Positions 18,099-27,803 are shown, numbered from the stretch's first letter. The stretch is 64,000 nt of DNA from Brevundimonas goettingensis (GCF_017487405.1 NZ_CP062222.1:124001-188000); one strand, 5' to 3'. A program made the numbers and translations. The notes: generated by a model not told the origin, from the letters alone.

Positions 18099-19118
18099 AT
18101 GAAACGCTTCGCCCTTGCCGCCGTCGCCATGCTGGCCGTGGCGGTTCCCGCCGCCCAGGTCGACGCCTGGGGATCGACCGGTCACCGGCTGGTCGGGGTG
18201 GCGGCTGTGCGGGCCCTGCCGGACAGCCTGCCGGCCTTCATCCGCGGCATGGACGCCGCCGCCGAGGTGGGCGAGATCTCGCGCGAACCCGACCGCTCCA
18301 AGGGCGGCGGGGAGCCGCACGACCGCGAGCGCGACACGGCCCATTTCGTCGATCTGGACGACACGGGCCACATCATGAACGCCAACGGCATGTCCATCGA
18401 CGACCTGCCCGAGCTGAAGTCCGAATACGACGCCCAGCTGCTGGCCGCCGGGATCAAGGTCAATGACGCAGGCTACCTGCCCTATGCCATCATGGACGGC
18501 TGGCAGCAGCTGGTGCGCGACTTCGCCTACTGGCGCGTGCTCAACGCCATCGAGCAGCGCGAGACCGACCCGGCCAAACGCGCCTGGTATCGTGAGGACC
18601 GTCTGCGTCGCGAGGCCCTGACCCGTCGCGACATGGGCGTCCTGTCCCACTATGTCGGCGACGCGTCCCAGCCCCTGCACATGTCGATCCACTTCAACGG
18701 GTGGGGCGATTATCCGAACCCGGAAGGTTTCACCAACTCGCGCCGGACCCACTCGATGTTCGAGGGCGGATACATCCGTCGCAACGTCCGTTTGGACGCT
18801 GTCGAGGCGGCCATGCCGGCTCCGGCGCTGGAAGGCTTCCAGATGAAGCCCTCGATCGTCGCCTATCTGAAGGCGGGCGTGGGCCAGGTCATCCCCTTCT
18901 ACCAGCTGGAGAAGGCCGGCGCCTTCGCCGAAGGCGATGCGCGCGGCGCGGCCTTCGCGACCGAGCGGGTGGCGGCGGGCGCGGCCGAGCTGCGTGACCT
19001 GACCATCCTGGCCTGGCAGGCGTCCGAAACCGCCAGCGTCGGCTGGCCGGCGGTCAAGGTCGCGGACGTCCAGAGCGGCGCGGTCGATCCGTGGGCGTCG
19101 ATGTACGGCGAGGACTGA
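18099..19118 (+). CDS. secreted S1/P1 nuclease
   Basis: A 339-residue protein. The signal peptide ends VDA and the predicted mature N-terminus is the tryptophan of WGSTGHRLVG (W24, H29); in this family that first residue is a zinc ligand. Further ligands appear in DTAHFVDLDD and in HYVGDASQPLHMS plus HFNGWGDYPN. The enzyme is a trinuclear-zinc phosphodiesterase that releases 5'-nucleotides from RNA and single-stranded DNA in the periplasm or medium. A TPR-sulfotransferase follows after three bases, so the pair is co-transcribed. Confidence 0.94.
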   Translation: MKRFALAAVAMLAVAVPAAQVDAWGSTGHRLVGVAAVRALPDSLPAFIRGMDAAAEVGEISREPDRSKGGGEPHDRERDTAHFVDLDDTGHIMNANGMSIDDLPELKSEYDAQLLAAGIKVNDAGYLPYAIMDGWQQLVRDFAYWRVLNAIEQRETDPAKRAWYREDRLRREALTRRDMGVLSHYVGDASQPLHMSIHFNGWGDYPNPEGFTNSRRTHSMFEGGYIRRNVRLDAVEAAMPAPALEGFQMKPSIVAYLKAGVGQVIPFYQLEKAGAFAEGDARGAAFATERVAAGAAELRDLTILAWQASETASVGWPAVKVADVQSGAVDPWASMYGED

Positions 19119-19121
19119 TCG

Positions 19122-20564
19122 GTGTCGGTTGAGGCGGAGACCCTGCTGCGGCAGGCGCAGTCACACAAGGCGGCGGGACGGCCGGCCGAGGCGGCGGAGG
19201 CCTATGGGGCCCTGCTGGCCCTGCGGCCCAATATGCCCGACACCTGGTTCAACCTGGCCATGATGCAGCGCCAGGCGGGCCGCCCCGCCGCCGCCCTGGG
19301 CGCCTATCAGGAGGCGTTGGATCGCCGCATCAGCGGGCCGGAAGAGGTCCACCTGAACCGCGCGGTCATCTATTCAGACGATCTGGGACAGGCGGATGCG
19401 GCCGAGGCCGAGCTGAAGACCGCACTGGCTATCCAGCCCGCCTATCTGGCCGCCTGGCTGAATCTCGGCAATCTGTATGAGGACAAGGGCGAACGGGATC
19501 AGGCGCGGTCGGCCTATCGCCGCGCGCTCGACCTGGCCCCGCCCCAGGCCGCGCCCCTGGCCCTGGCGCGCCTCGCCAACGCCACCCGCTTCACCGACGC
19601 CGCCGATCCCCTGATCGAAGCGATGGGGCTCCTTCTGGCGCAGGCCGGTGCGTCCGACGCCTCCCGGGCCGAGGTCGGCTATGCGCTCGGCCGGGCCCTG
19701 GATGAGGTCCAGTCGTACGATCAGGCCTTCGCCGCCTATGCCGAGGCCAATGCCGCCAGCCGCAGGGCGACCGGCGCGACCTACGACCGCGCCGCCCAGG
19801 AAGCCTTCGTCGACCGCTCGATCGCGACCTTCCCCAAACCCGTTCCGACCGTCTGGGATCCGACCGGCGCCCCGGTCTTCATCCTGGGCATGTTCCGCTC
19901 GGGATCGACCCTGGTGGAGCGGATTCTGGCGGCCCATGACGGCGTGACGTCCGGCGGCGAGCTGGCGCTGACGCCGCGCATCGTCTCGGCCATCGCCCCC
20001 TATCCGGAAGCCGCCGGAGAGGCCTCGCCGGCCACGGCGGCCGGCTGGCGCAAATCCTATCTGGACCAGCTCCACGCCGCCCGTCCGGGCGCGGCTCTGG
20101 TCACCGACAAGCGGCCTGACAACTTCCTGCACATCGGCCTGATCAAGACGATGTTCCCGGATGCGAAGATCATCCACACGGTCCGCCAGCCGCTCGACAT
20201 GATCCTGTCCAACTGGTTCCTGCATCTTGACGCGTCGATGGCCTATGCGATGGATCTGGAAGACGCCGCCCACTGGTACGGCCAGCACGAGCGGCTGATG
20301 GCCCATTGGAAGTCGCTGTATCCCGACATCCTGACCGTCGACTATGACGCCCTGGTCGCCGATCCGCGTCCGGAGATCGAGCGTGTGCTGACCTACTGCG
20401 GCCTCGACTGGCAGGATCAGGTGATGGAATTCCACAAGGCCGGCGGCGCCGTGCGCACCGCCAGCGTCTGGCAAATCCGCGAACCCCTCTATCGCAAATC
20501 CTCGGGCCGGTGGCGGAACTACGAGAGCCATCTCGGCGGCCTGAGAGGGCTGCTGGGGGAATGA
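19122..20564 (+). CDS. TPR-repeat sulfotransferase family protein
   Basis: A 480-residue cytoplasmic protein from a GTG start three bases after the nuclease gene. Residues 1-140 form several tetratricopeptide repeats (for example AAEAYGALLALRPNMPDTWFNLA and AAWLNLGNLYEDKGERDQA). The C-terminal domain has the PAPS-binding loop in FRSGSTLVERIL near residue 258 and the 3'-phosphate motif region DAKIIHTVRQPLDMILSNW. This domain order is common for bacterial sulfotransferases of unknown acceptor. It might sulfate a glycan or peptide; the acceptor is unknown. It converges tail to tail with the next gene, one base apart. Confidence 0.9.
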   Translation: MSVEAETLLRQAQSHKAAGRPAEAAEAYGALLALRPNMPDTWFNLAMMQRQAGRPAAALGAYQEALDRRISGPEEVHLNRAVIYSDDLGQADAAEAELKTALAIQPAYLAAWLNLGNLYEDKGERDQARSAYRRALDLAPPQAAPLALARLANATRFTDAADPLIEAMGLLLAQAGASDASRAEVGYALGRALDEVQSYDQAFAAYAEANAASRRATGATYDRAAQEAFVDRSIATFPKPVPTVWDPTGAPVFILGMFRSGSTLVERILAAHDGVTSGGELALTPRIVSAIAPYPEAAGEASPATAAGWRKSYLDQLHAARPGAALVTDKRPDNFLHIGLIKTMFPDAKIIHTVRQPLDMILSNWFLHLDASMAYAMDLEDAAHWYGQHERLMAHWKSLYPDILTVDYDALVADPRPEIERVLTYCGLDWQDQVMEFHKAGGAVRTASVWQIREPLYRKSSGRWRNYESHLGGLRGLLGE

Positions 20565-20565
20565 C

Positions 20566-21126
20566 CTAGCCCGCCGCGTCGAACGCCTGTCTGAGCGCGG
20601 CGGCGACCTCTGCATCGACATCCCCGGGGCCGGTCAGGGCGACCGCGAACTGGCACATGCCGCCGGGCTTCTGGGCAAGGATGCGATCGCTGGCGATATC
20701 GGTTTTCAGGTTGATGCCGAGTTCGGCCCGTTCGGCCGTCTTCGGACCCAGCATGGCGAACTGCTTCTTGCGGCGCAGGGCGACGTACCCCTTCTTCGGC
20801 GACACCTCGAACTCGCCGAACGGCGCCAGCACCGCCATGACCGCCTCATGGACGGCGCGCAGATGCGCCTTCTTGCCGGAGTAGATTTCGTCGAGGGCGT
20901 CATTGGCCGACGGCGCTGGGCCGTCCATGGCGCCGGCGGCGGCGTGGGCCAGGGTGTTGGCGTCGCCATAGCCGAGCCCGAACGTCTCCATCAGCCAGGT
21001 CCGGACCTCGCCGTGTTTGACCTTGCCTGAGCCGGCGACCGCGGCGCGAATCTGCGTCAGGGTCTGGCCGGTCTTCGTCTCGATATTGCGGATCTGGGTC
21101 GCCAGTGCCTCTGCGGGCGTGCTCAT
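20566..21126 (-). CDS. DUF4287 / DUF5655 domain protein
   Basis: A 186-residue cytoplasmic protein. Residues 1-65 match the DUF4287 pattern (ATQIRNIETKTGQTL, then HGEVRTWLMETFGLGYGDAN), and residues 85-175 match DUF5655 (DEIYSGKKAHLRAVHEAV, then SPKKGYVALRRKKQFAML). The family often occurs as a stand-alone protein in soil and freshwater bacteria; a DNA- or nucleotide-binding role has been guessed but I know of no established function. The start ATG faces the trmJ promoter region with about 100 bases between them. Confidence 0.85.
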   Translation of the reverse strand: MSTPAEALATQIRNIETKTGQTLTQIRAAVAGSGKVKHGEVRTWLMETFGLGYGDANTLAHAAAGAMDGPAPSANDALDEIYSGKKAHLRAVHEAVMAVLAPFGEFEVSPKKGYVALRRKKQFAMLGPKTAERAELGINLKTDIASDRILAQKPGGMCQFAVALTGPGDVDAEVAAALRQAFDAAG

Positions 21127-21223
21127 CTGTGCTCTCCAACAGGACCGGTCGAGTAAAGCGCGATGCGTGACGCCTGACCAGATCAGACTCCACCCGGGTC
21201 GGGAGACGGGTTAGGGAACGCGG

Positions 21224-22000
21224 ATGATTACTCCCCCCAGTCCACCGATTGTCATCCTCGATCGGCCCCAGATGGCCGAGAACATCGGCGCGGTCGCCCG
21301 CGTCATGGCCAATTTCGGGCTCGATCAACTGCGCCTCGTCGCGCCGCGCGACGGATGGCCGCAGGAGCGCGCCTGGGCCACGGCCTCGGGCGCCGACTGG
21401 GTGCTGGAGGGCGTGCGGGTGTTCGACACGGTCGCTGACGCCATCGCCGATCTGAACACCGTCTTCGCCACAACGGCCCGCCCGCGCGAGACCCGCCAGC
21501 CGGTCCGCACCCCGCGCGAGGCCACCCGCGTCCTCTATGACGACCGCGCCTCGGGGCTTCAGATCGGCCTTCTGTTCGGCGCCGAGCGGGCGGGGCTTGA
21601 GACCACCGACATCGCCCTGTGCCAGGGGATCGTCACCATCCCCATCGACCCGCGCCACCAGAGCCTGAATCTGGCCCAGGCGGTCGCGATCAATGCCTAT
21701 GAGTGGCGCACCCTGGTGCTGGATGCCCCGCCGCCGGGCTTCCGCGAGGGCGAGCCGCCGGCCCCGGGCGAGCTGCAACTGGGCATGTACGAACATCTGG
21801 AGAAGGAGCTGGACGCCGCCGGTTTCTTCCACCCGCCCGAGAAGTTTCGGTCCATGAGCCAGAACCTGCGCGTCATGCTGGGCCGCGCCGCCTTCACCGC
21901 CCAGGAGGTCGCCACCTTCCGCGGCGTGATCACCGCCCTGTCGAAGGGCAGGGGCCGGGTGCTGGAGCGGCTGGCGAAGGAGAAGGCGGCGAAGGGCTAG
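21224..22000 (+). CDS. trmJ: tRNA (cytidine/uridine-2'-O-)-methyltransferase, TrmJ type
   Basis: A 258-residue SPOUT-class RNA methyltransferase. The N-terminus has VILDRPQMAENIGAVARVMANF, and the trefoil-knot SAM site is LLFGAERAGLETTDIA plus IPIDPRHQSLNLAQAV, both diagnostic of the TrmH/TrmJ family. TrmJ methylates the 2'-hydroxyl of tRNA position 32. The last third (about residues 180-258) is the usual C-terminal helical extension. A decayed 70-base copy of parts of this 3' end lies beyond the next gene, at 23265-23334. Confidence 0.92.
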   Translation: MITPPSPPIVILDRPQMAENIGAVARVMANFGLDQLRLVAPRDGWPQERAWATASGADWVLEGVRVFDTVADAIADLNTVFATTARPRETRQPVRTPREATRVLYDDRASGLQIGLLFGAERAGLETTDIALCQGIVTIPIDPRHQSLNLAQAVAINAYEWRTLVLDAPPPGFREGEPPAPGELQLGMYEHLEKELDAAGFFHPPEKFRSMSQNLRVMLGRAAFTAQEVATFRGVITALSKGRGRVLERLAKEKAAKG

Positions 22001-22069
22001 GGGGTTCAAAGCCGCGCGACCGTCTCCGCCGTTTCTTGTCAGGCCTCCAGTGCCGCGGGGCCCCTCACG

Positions 22070-23056
22070 TCATTGCGGGCCCGTGGCGTTCCGGCCGTTC
22101 CAGCTGCGCCACCACTCGACGAAGCGCGGCAGGCCTTCGGACAACAGCACCCTGGGCTCATAGCCGGTCAGCTTGTGGAGCTTGGACACGTTGGCATAGG
22201 TGGCGGTGACGTCACCCGGCTGCATCGGGCGCATGATCTTGATCGCCTCGCGGCCGAGAGCCTTCTCCAGGGTCTGGATCATGTCCATCAGGCCGACGGG
22301 CTTGGAGTCCCCAATGTTGTAGACCTCATGCCCACCCTCGGACGGCGGGTTGTCGAGCACGCCCAGGATGCCGTCGACGATATCGTCGATATAGGTGAAG
22401 TCCCGCGCCATCTCGCCGTTGCCGTAGACCTCGATCGGCTCGCCGCGCATGATCTTCTCGGTGAAGCTGAAATAGGCCATGTCCGGCCGCCCCATCGGTC
22501 CATAGACGGTGAAGAAGCGCAGACCCGACTGCGGGAAGCCGTAGAGGGTCGCGTAGCTCTGGCTGAGCAGCTCGCACGACCGCTTGGTGGCGGCGTAGAG
22601 GGACACCGGCGACACCGTCGGATCGTCTTCACGGAAGCCTGCGCCCTCTAGCGGTCGATCGCCGTAGACCGAGCTGGATGAGGCGTAGACCAGATGGTCC
22701 ACCTTCGCGTGGCGGCAGGCCTCAAGCAGGGACAGATGCCCCTTCAGATTGGAATGCTCATAGGCGAACGGGTGTTCGATCGAGTAGCGGACCCCGGCCT
22801 GGGCCGCGAGGTGCACGACCCGCTTCGCCCCGCTCTCGGCGACCAGGGCGCGCATGGCGGCCTCGTCGGCGATGTCGGCCCGCTCCATGCGGAAGGCCGG
22901 GAAGGCGGCCAGCCGTTCGGCCCGGGCCTCTTTCAGCGCCGGGTCGTAGTAGGCGTTGAAGACGTCGACCCCGATGACGCTCTCGCCGCGCTGGAGCAGG
23001 CGTTCCGCGACATGCATGCCGACGAAGCCGGCGGCGCCGGTGACGATGACGGTCAT
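22070..23056 (-). CDS. NAD-dependent epimerase, UDP-glucuronate 4-epimerase-like
   Basis: A 328-residue extended SDR starting MTVIVTGAAGFVGMHVAERLL, with glycine motif GAAGFVG at residues 7-13, a late YAATKRSCELL catalytic YxxxK and the substrate stretch GNGEMARDFTYIDDIVDG. This set matches the UDP-glucuronate 4-epimerase group (LspL/CapI-like) better than GalE. It would make UDP-galacturonate for surface polysaccharide. It lies on the opposite strand between intact trmJ and a decayed trmJ tail, so it looks like a later insertion between trmJ and the sirtuin gene. Confidence 0.9.
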   Translation of the reverse strand: MTVIVTGAAGFVGMHVAERLLQRGESVIGVDVFNAYYDPALKEARAERLAAFPAFRMERADIADEAAMRALVAESGAKRVVHLAAQAGVRYSIEHPFAYEHSNLKGHLSLLEACRHAKVDHLVYASSSSVYGDRPLEGAGFREDDPTVSPVSLYAATKRSCELLSQSYATLYGFPQSGLRFFTVYGPMGRPDMAYFSFTEKIMRGEPIEVYGNGEMARDFTYIDDIVDGILGVLDNPPSEGGHEVYNIGDSKPVGLMDMIQTLEKALGREAIKIMRPMQPGDVTATYANVSKLHKLTGYEPRVLLSEGLPRFVEWWRSWNGRNATGPQ

Positions 23057-23264
23057 CGGTTGGATTCACGACGCAGGGAAGAAGTAGGCAAGTCCCAGGA
23101 TCCTTTGGGTGGGCGTCGAGATATTTTCGAACGCCAGATCGCCGCGTAGGCGAAAGAAGCCCAACGATGCACGCTACGGCCCGGATTGGCTACCGGTAGC
23201 GATCAAATTCCAGTTGGCCGCACTGATCCGGAATGCATACGGGTTCCGGAATGCGGATGTGCAA

Positions 23265-23334
23265 GGGCGAGCTGCAGCCGGGCATGTACGAACATCCGGA
23301 GCGGCTGGCGAAGGCGAAGGCGGCGAAGGGCTAG
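23265..23334 (+). pseudogene. decayed duplicate of the trmJ 3' end
   Basis: The 37 bases at 23265-23301 align with 21766-21802 of trmJ with three mismatches, and the 33 bases at 23302-23334 align with 21968-22000 with one mismatch. The join skips 165 bases (55 codons) between two CTGGAG hexamers in trmJ (21797-21802 and 21962-21967), so the copy appears to have lost that segment by recombination between short repeats. It still reads GELQPGMYEHPERLAK and ends in the same stop. It has no start or 5' part and cannot be functional. Its CTAG stop is shared with the stop of the sirtuin gene on the other strand. Confidence 0.9.
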
Positions 23335-24032
23335 AGGGTGGAGAAGAAGGCCGGAACGGTCTCCGTCGCGGGGCCGTAGATCGCCTCGTCGAAGGTGCCC
23401 GCGCCGAGGCTGGGCTCCAGATTGATCTCGACCGTCCGGGCGCCCGCCATCCGCGCCAGCTGCACGAAGCCCGCCGCCGGATAGACGGTCCCCGAGGTGC
23501 CGATGGAGACGAACAGGTCGCAGCGGCCGAGCGCCGCCTCGATGCGGTTCATCGACAGGGGCATCTCGCCGAACCAGACGATGTGCGGGCGCATTCGACC
23601 CTCGAGATGGTCGAGCGAGGGCTCGTCGGGCGCCATGTCGCCGGTCCAGTCGCTGACGACGCCGGAAGCCGTGCAGCGGCCCTTGAGCAGTTCGCCGTGC
23701 ATATGGATCAGTTCGAAGCCGGGGGCGGGGGGGAACTCGGCCTCGGCCCGATCATGCAGGTCATCGACATTCTGGGTCACCAGCAGGAAGTCGCCTTCCC
23801 ACCGCGCCGCCAGCTCGGCCAGGGCCCGGTGAGCGGCGTTGGGCTGGACCGTCGGCAAGGCCGCGCGACGCAGGTTGTAGAACCGCTGGACCAGCACCGG
23901 ATCGCGCGCGAAGGCTTCGGGCGTTGCGACGTCCTCGAACCGGTGGCCCTCCCACAGGCCGTCCGCCCCGCGAAAGGTCGGCACGCCGCTCTCGGCCGAG
24001 ACGCCGGCGCCGGTCAGGACGACGAGGTTCAT
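23331..24032 (-). CDS. cobB: NAD-dependent protein deacylase, class III sirtuin
   Basis: A 233-residue sirtuin. NAD-site motifs are GAGVSAESGVPTFRG at the N-terminus, TQNVDDLHDRA and the catalytic histidine in IHMHGEL. A Tyr-x-x-Arg pair (YNLRR near residue 60) marks class III enzymes that prefer succinyl-lysine. Only one of the usual zinc cysteines is clear (GRCTASG); the second pair, CxxC in E. coli CobB, is missing, so structural zinc may be lost. It converges on trmJ in the inferred ancestral order. Likely role: cytosolic removal of lysine acyl marks. Confidence 0.92.
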   Translation of the reverse strand: MNLVVLTGAGVSAESGVPTFRGADGLWEGHRFEDVATPEAFARDPVLVQRFYNLRRAALPTVQPNAAHRALAELAARWEGDFLLVTQNVDDLHDRAEAEFPPAPGFELIHMHGELLKGRCTASGVVSDWTGDMAPDEPSLDHLEGRMRPHIVWFGEMPLSMNRIEAALGRCDLFVSIGTSGTVYPAAGFVQLARMAGARTVEINLEPSLGAGTFDEAIYGPATETVPAFFSTL

Positions 24033-24152
24033 GCAAAGCCTCCGATTCTCTGCGAACCATGATGCAGGGATGCGTCGGTTTGATCACCTCTACGGTTTCG
24101 ATCCGCGTCCCCGCCCGCTAGAACGACGGCAGACTCACGGAAAGGACCTCCC

Positions 24153-25259
<1,107 letters not shown>

Positions 25260-25286
25260 GACAACGAAAACAAAGGGAGAGACGAG

Positions 25287-25670
25287 ATGTTCACGCACCT
25301 GACGGTGGGCGCCAACGACGTCGAGGCGTCGCGCAAATTCTACGATGCGGTTCTGACGACCCTGGGCATTCCCGCCTCGGTGGGGCCGGACCCCAAGGGC
25401 CGCTACTGGTGGCGCACGGACAAGGGCGGCTTCGCCATCGGCAAGCCGATCGACGGCGAGCCCGCCTGCCACGCCAACGGCGGCACCATCGGCTTCGCGG
25501 CCCGGGACGCGGCCATGGTGAAAGCCTTCCACGACGCCGGCGTCGCGGCCGGCGGCACGTCGATCGAAGATCCGCCCGGCGAGCGTAACGGAACCTTCGG
25601 CACGCTGAACCTGGCCTATCTGCGCGATCCGTCTGGCAACAAGATCTGCGCCGTGCATCGCGTCGCCTGA
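25287..25670 (+). CDS. VOC-superfamily protein (glyoxalase-like)
   Basis: A 127-residue single-domain VOC protein starting MFTHLTVGANDVEASRKFYDAVL, the usual beta-alpha entry of the fold, and ending DPSGNKICAVHR, the last metal-binding strand. It has a GAGAGA-type RBS (AAAGGGAGAGACGAG before the ATG). It sits between frmA and fghA and overlaps fghA by one base (TGATG), so it belongs to the formaldehyde operon. It could act on a glutathione adduct or bind a small metabolite. Chemistry cannot be read from the sequence. Confidence 0.9.
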   Translation: MFTHLTVGANDVEASRKFYDAVLTTLGIPASVGPDPKGRYWWRTDKGGFAIGKPIDGEPACHANGGTIGFAARDAAMVKAFHDAGVAAGGTSIEDPPGERNGTFGTLNLAYLRDPSGNKICAVHRVA

Positions 25671-26536
25671 TGGAAGCGACGAAGACCCACATCGTCCATG
25701 GCGGGACGCTGCGCTATCTGAAGCACGACAGCGTCACGACCGGCACGTCCATGACCCTGTCGGTCTTCGTTCCTGCGGGGGAAGGACCATTCCCGGTGCT
25801 GATCTGGCTGTCCGGCCTGACCTGCTCCGAGGACAATTTCACCACCAAGGCCGGCGCCTATCGCGCGGCGGCGGAGCAGGGGCTGATCATCGTCGCGCCC
25901 GACACCTCGCCGCGCGGGCCGGACCTAAAGGGCAGGGCCGTCGCCGACGACGCGGCCTATGACCTCGGGCAGGGCGCCGGCTTCTATGTCGACGCCACCG
26001 AGACGCCCTGGGCGCCGCATTTCCGCATGGAGACCTATGTCGTCGAGGAGCTGATCGCCCTGATCGACGCCGGGTTCCCGACGACGAAGACGCGGTCGAT
26101 CAGCGGCCATTCCATGGGCGGTCACGGCGCCCTGACGCTCGCCCTGCGTCACCCGGAACTGTTCAAATCGGTCTCGGCCTTCGCGCCGATCGCGTCGCCC
26201 ACGCGCTGCGCCTGGGGCGAGAAGGCCTTCACCGCCTATCTGGGTGAGGATCGGTCGCTGTGGGACGCCCACGACGCGGCGAAACTGGTCGAGGCCGGAG
26301 CGGGCCAAAACCCTGGAGGAGCGGGTGCGTTCGACGACATCCTGATCGATCAGGGCGACGCCGACGGATTCCTGGTCGATCAGCTCAAGCCCGAGCTTCT
26401 GGTCGCGGCGGCCAAGGCCGCGGGCCAGACCCTGACGCTCAGGATGCAACCCGGGTACGACCATTCCTATTTCTTCATGGCCAGCTTCATCGCGGACCAC
26501 ATCGGCTTCCACGCCAAACGACTGAAAACCTCATGA
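25670..26536 (+). CDS. fghA: S-formylglutathione hydrolase
   Basis: A 288-residue alpha/beta hydrolase of the esterase D family. The nucleophile elbow is GHSMGGHGALTLALR (serine), a family-typical LSGLTCSEDNF oxyanion segment lies near residue 45, and DQGDADGFL and YDHSYFF supply the aspartate and histidine. It splits S-formylglutathione to formate and glutathione in the cytoplasm, the step after frmA. The ATG overlaps the VOC stop and its own stop overlaps the start of a 77-residue gene. Confidence 0.96.
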   Translation: MEATKTHIVHGGTLRYLKHDSVTTGTSMTLSVFVPAGEGPFPVLIWLSGLTCSEDNFTTKAGAYRAAAEQGLIIVAPDTSPRGPDLKGRAVADDAAYDLGQGAGFYVDATETPWAPHFRMETYVVEELIALIDAGFPTTKTRSISGHSMGGHGALTLALRHPELFKSVSAFAPIASPTRCAWGEKAFTAYLGEDRSLWDAHDAAKLVEAGAGQNPGGAGAFDDILIDQGDADGFLVDQLKPELLVAAAKAAGQTLTLRMQPGYDHSYFFMASFIADHIGFHAKRLKTS

Positions 26537-26766
26537 CCGACGCAACCCAGCCTGACTACGCAGAGATGTTCGCCGCCCTGTGCCGGGAGCTGGGCTACTG
26601 CCTGCATGTGAAGGGCGAGAAGAGGGTGATCGCCGCCCTGCCTCAGGGGCTGGACGCCGCGGTCAAGGCGGTGCTGGAGGCCGAGGGCGCGGACTTCCTG
26701 AACACCTCGGGATCGCTGAAGCGTCAGATCCGCGATTGCCTGAAGGCCAATCTGCCGTCCGGCTGA
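26533..26766 (+). CDS. 77-residue protein of unknown function
   Basis: The ATG overlaps the fghA stop (ATGA), so this gene is translationally coupled to the formaldehyde operon. The product is small, soluble and mixed alpha/beta: a FAALCRELGYCLHVKGEKRVI segment with two cysteines, then ALPQGLDAAVKAVLEAEGADF and a basic tail. I do not recognise a family. The tight overlap and protein-like composition support a real gene. It may simply be a conserved hitch-hiker in the operon. Confidence 0.65.
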   Translation: MTDATQPDYAEMFAALCRELGYCLHVKGEKRVIAALPQGLDAAVKAVLEAEGADFLNTSGSLKRQIRDCLKANLPSG

Positions 26767-26772
26767 CGGCGG

Positions 26773-27000
26773 TCAGTTCCCGCCAGGGTGCAGCCGCTCG
26801 TCGATGCGGTGCTGCACCTTGCCGCGCAGCTGGCGGCGCGTTCGCAGTGCGTCATGCAGATGGTCGGCGAGGCAGAGGATCTGTTCGTCGGCCATATAGT
26901 CCGCGGCCTCGCGGACCTGACGACACAGCTGTTCGAGCTGAGTTTCGCTCAGTCGCGGGGGATAGTAGTTCAGCGACTGTCGCACGCGGCAGTCCTCCAT
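26773..27000 (-). CDS. small protein of unknown function
   Basis: A 75-residue leftward frame from an ATG at 27000; an in-frame upstream start at 27102 would add a cysteine-rich stretch that looks non-coding. The product is helical and charged (SETQLEQLCRQVREAADYMADEQ, then RRQLRGKVQHRIDERL), with no membrane segment. It converges on the 77-residue gene with six bases between the stops and lies opposite the sodB promoter region. The RBS is weak. No family recognised; it could be spurious. Confidence 0.5.
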   Translation of the reverse strand: MEDCRVRQSLNYYPPRLSETQLEQLCRQVREAADYMADEQILCLADHLHDALRTRRQLRGKVQHRIDERLHPGGN

Positions 27001-27185
27001 GCTCACATGGCAGCCCCCCGTCCCGCAGCCATCAATGGTTGCAAGGGCGATTCTGTTCCCGAGCAAAATAGCTAACGACTCGCAACAGGAACGAAAACGC
27101 ACCCTTCGGCTTGGGTTCGTCGAACGGGCGGACTATTTGCTGCCTTACAACCTTGACCGCACACCCTGCCGCACGGAGCTCTCCC

Positions 27186-27803
27186 ATGGCCTTCACCCTG
27201 CCCCCGCTGCCCTACGCCTATGACGGCCTGTCGCCGGTGATCAGCAAGGAGACGCTGGAGTTCCACCACGACAAGCACCACCAGGCCTATACCGACAACC
27301 TGAACAAGGCGCTCGACGGCTTGGCCGAGGCCGAAGGCAAGTCGCTGGAAGAGATCTTCGCCGAGATGTCGAAATACCCCAAGGCCGTGCGCAACAACGG
27401 CGGCGGCTACTGGAACCACATCTTCTACTGGGAAAGCATGGCTCCCGCCGATGAGGCCGGCGCCCCCTCGGCCGAGCTGGCCGCAGCCATCGACGCCGAC
27501 CTGGGCGGCATGGACGCCTTCAAGACCGCCTTCGAACAGGCCGGCGTGACCCAGTTCGGCTCCGGCTGGGCCTGGCTGATCTTCGCCGACGGCAAGCTGA
27601 AGGTGATCAATACCCCCAATCAGGACAACTCCCTGATGGACATCAACCCCGACAAGGGCGTGCCGCTTCTGGTCAACGATGTCTGGGAACACGCCTACTA
27701 TCTGGATTACCAAAACAAGCGCCCGGCCTTCCTCGGTGCCTTCTGGCCGATCGTGAACTGGAACAAGGTCAACGAACGTTTTGCCGCCGCCAAGGCGGGC
27801 TGA
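27186..27803 (+). CDS. sodB: superoxide dismutase [Fe]
   Basis: A 205-residue Fe/Mn-family SOD from the ATG at 27186, preceded by GGAGCTCTCCC; upstream in-frame codons are not needed. Metal-ligand regions are ETLEFHHDKHHQAYTDNLN, NNGGGYWNHIFYW and NDVWEHAYYLDYQNKRPAF (D and H ligands). GSGWAWLIF is conserved. Its pattern is closer to iron than manganese enzymes. It removes superoxide in the cytosol. A strong terminator follows at 27825-27853, so it is likely monocistronic. Confidence 0.96.
   Translation: MAFTLPPLPYAYDGLSPVISKETLEFHHDKHHQAYTDNLNKALDGLAEAEGKSLEEIFAEMSKYPKAVRNNGGGYWNHIFYWESMAPADEAGAPSAELAAAIDADLGGMDAFKTAFEQAGVTQFGSGWAWLIFADGKLKVINTPNQDNSLMDINPDKGVPLLVNDVWEHAYYLDYQNKRPAFLGAFWPIVNWNKVNERFAAAKAG

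Noticed and set aside
22001..22069. Terminator between trmJ and the epimerase
   Set aside because: A GGGGCCCC palindrome is present but there is no T run and no longer stem.
23189..23200. GCTACCGGTAGC palindrome as an attachment site
   Set aside because: A 12-base palindrome in a spacer occurs by chance at this GC level and no partner copy or integrase is present.
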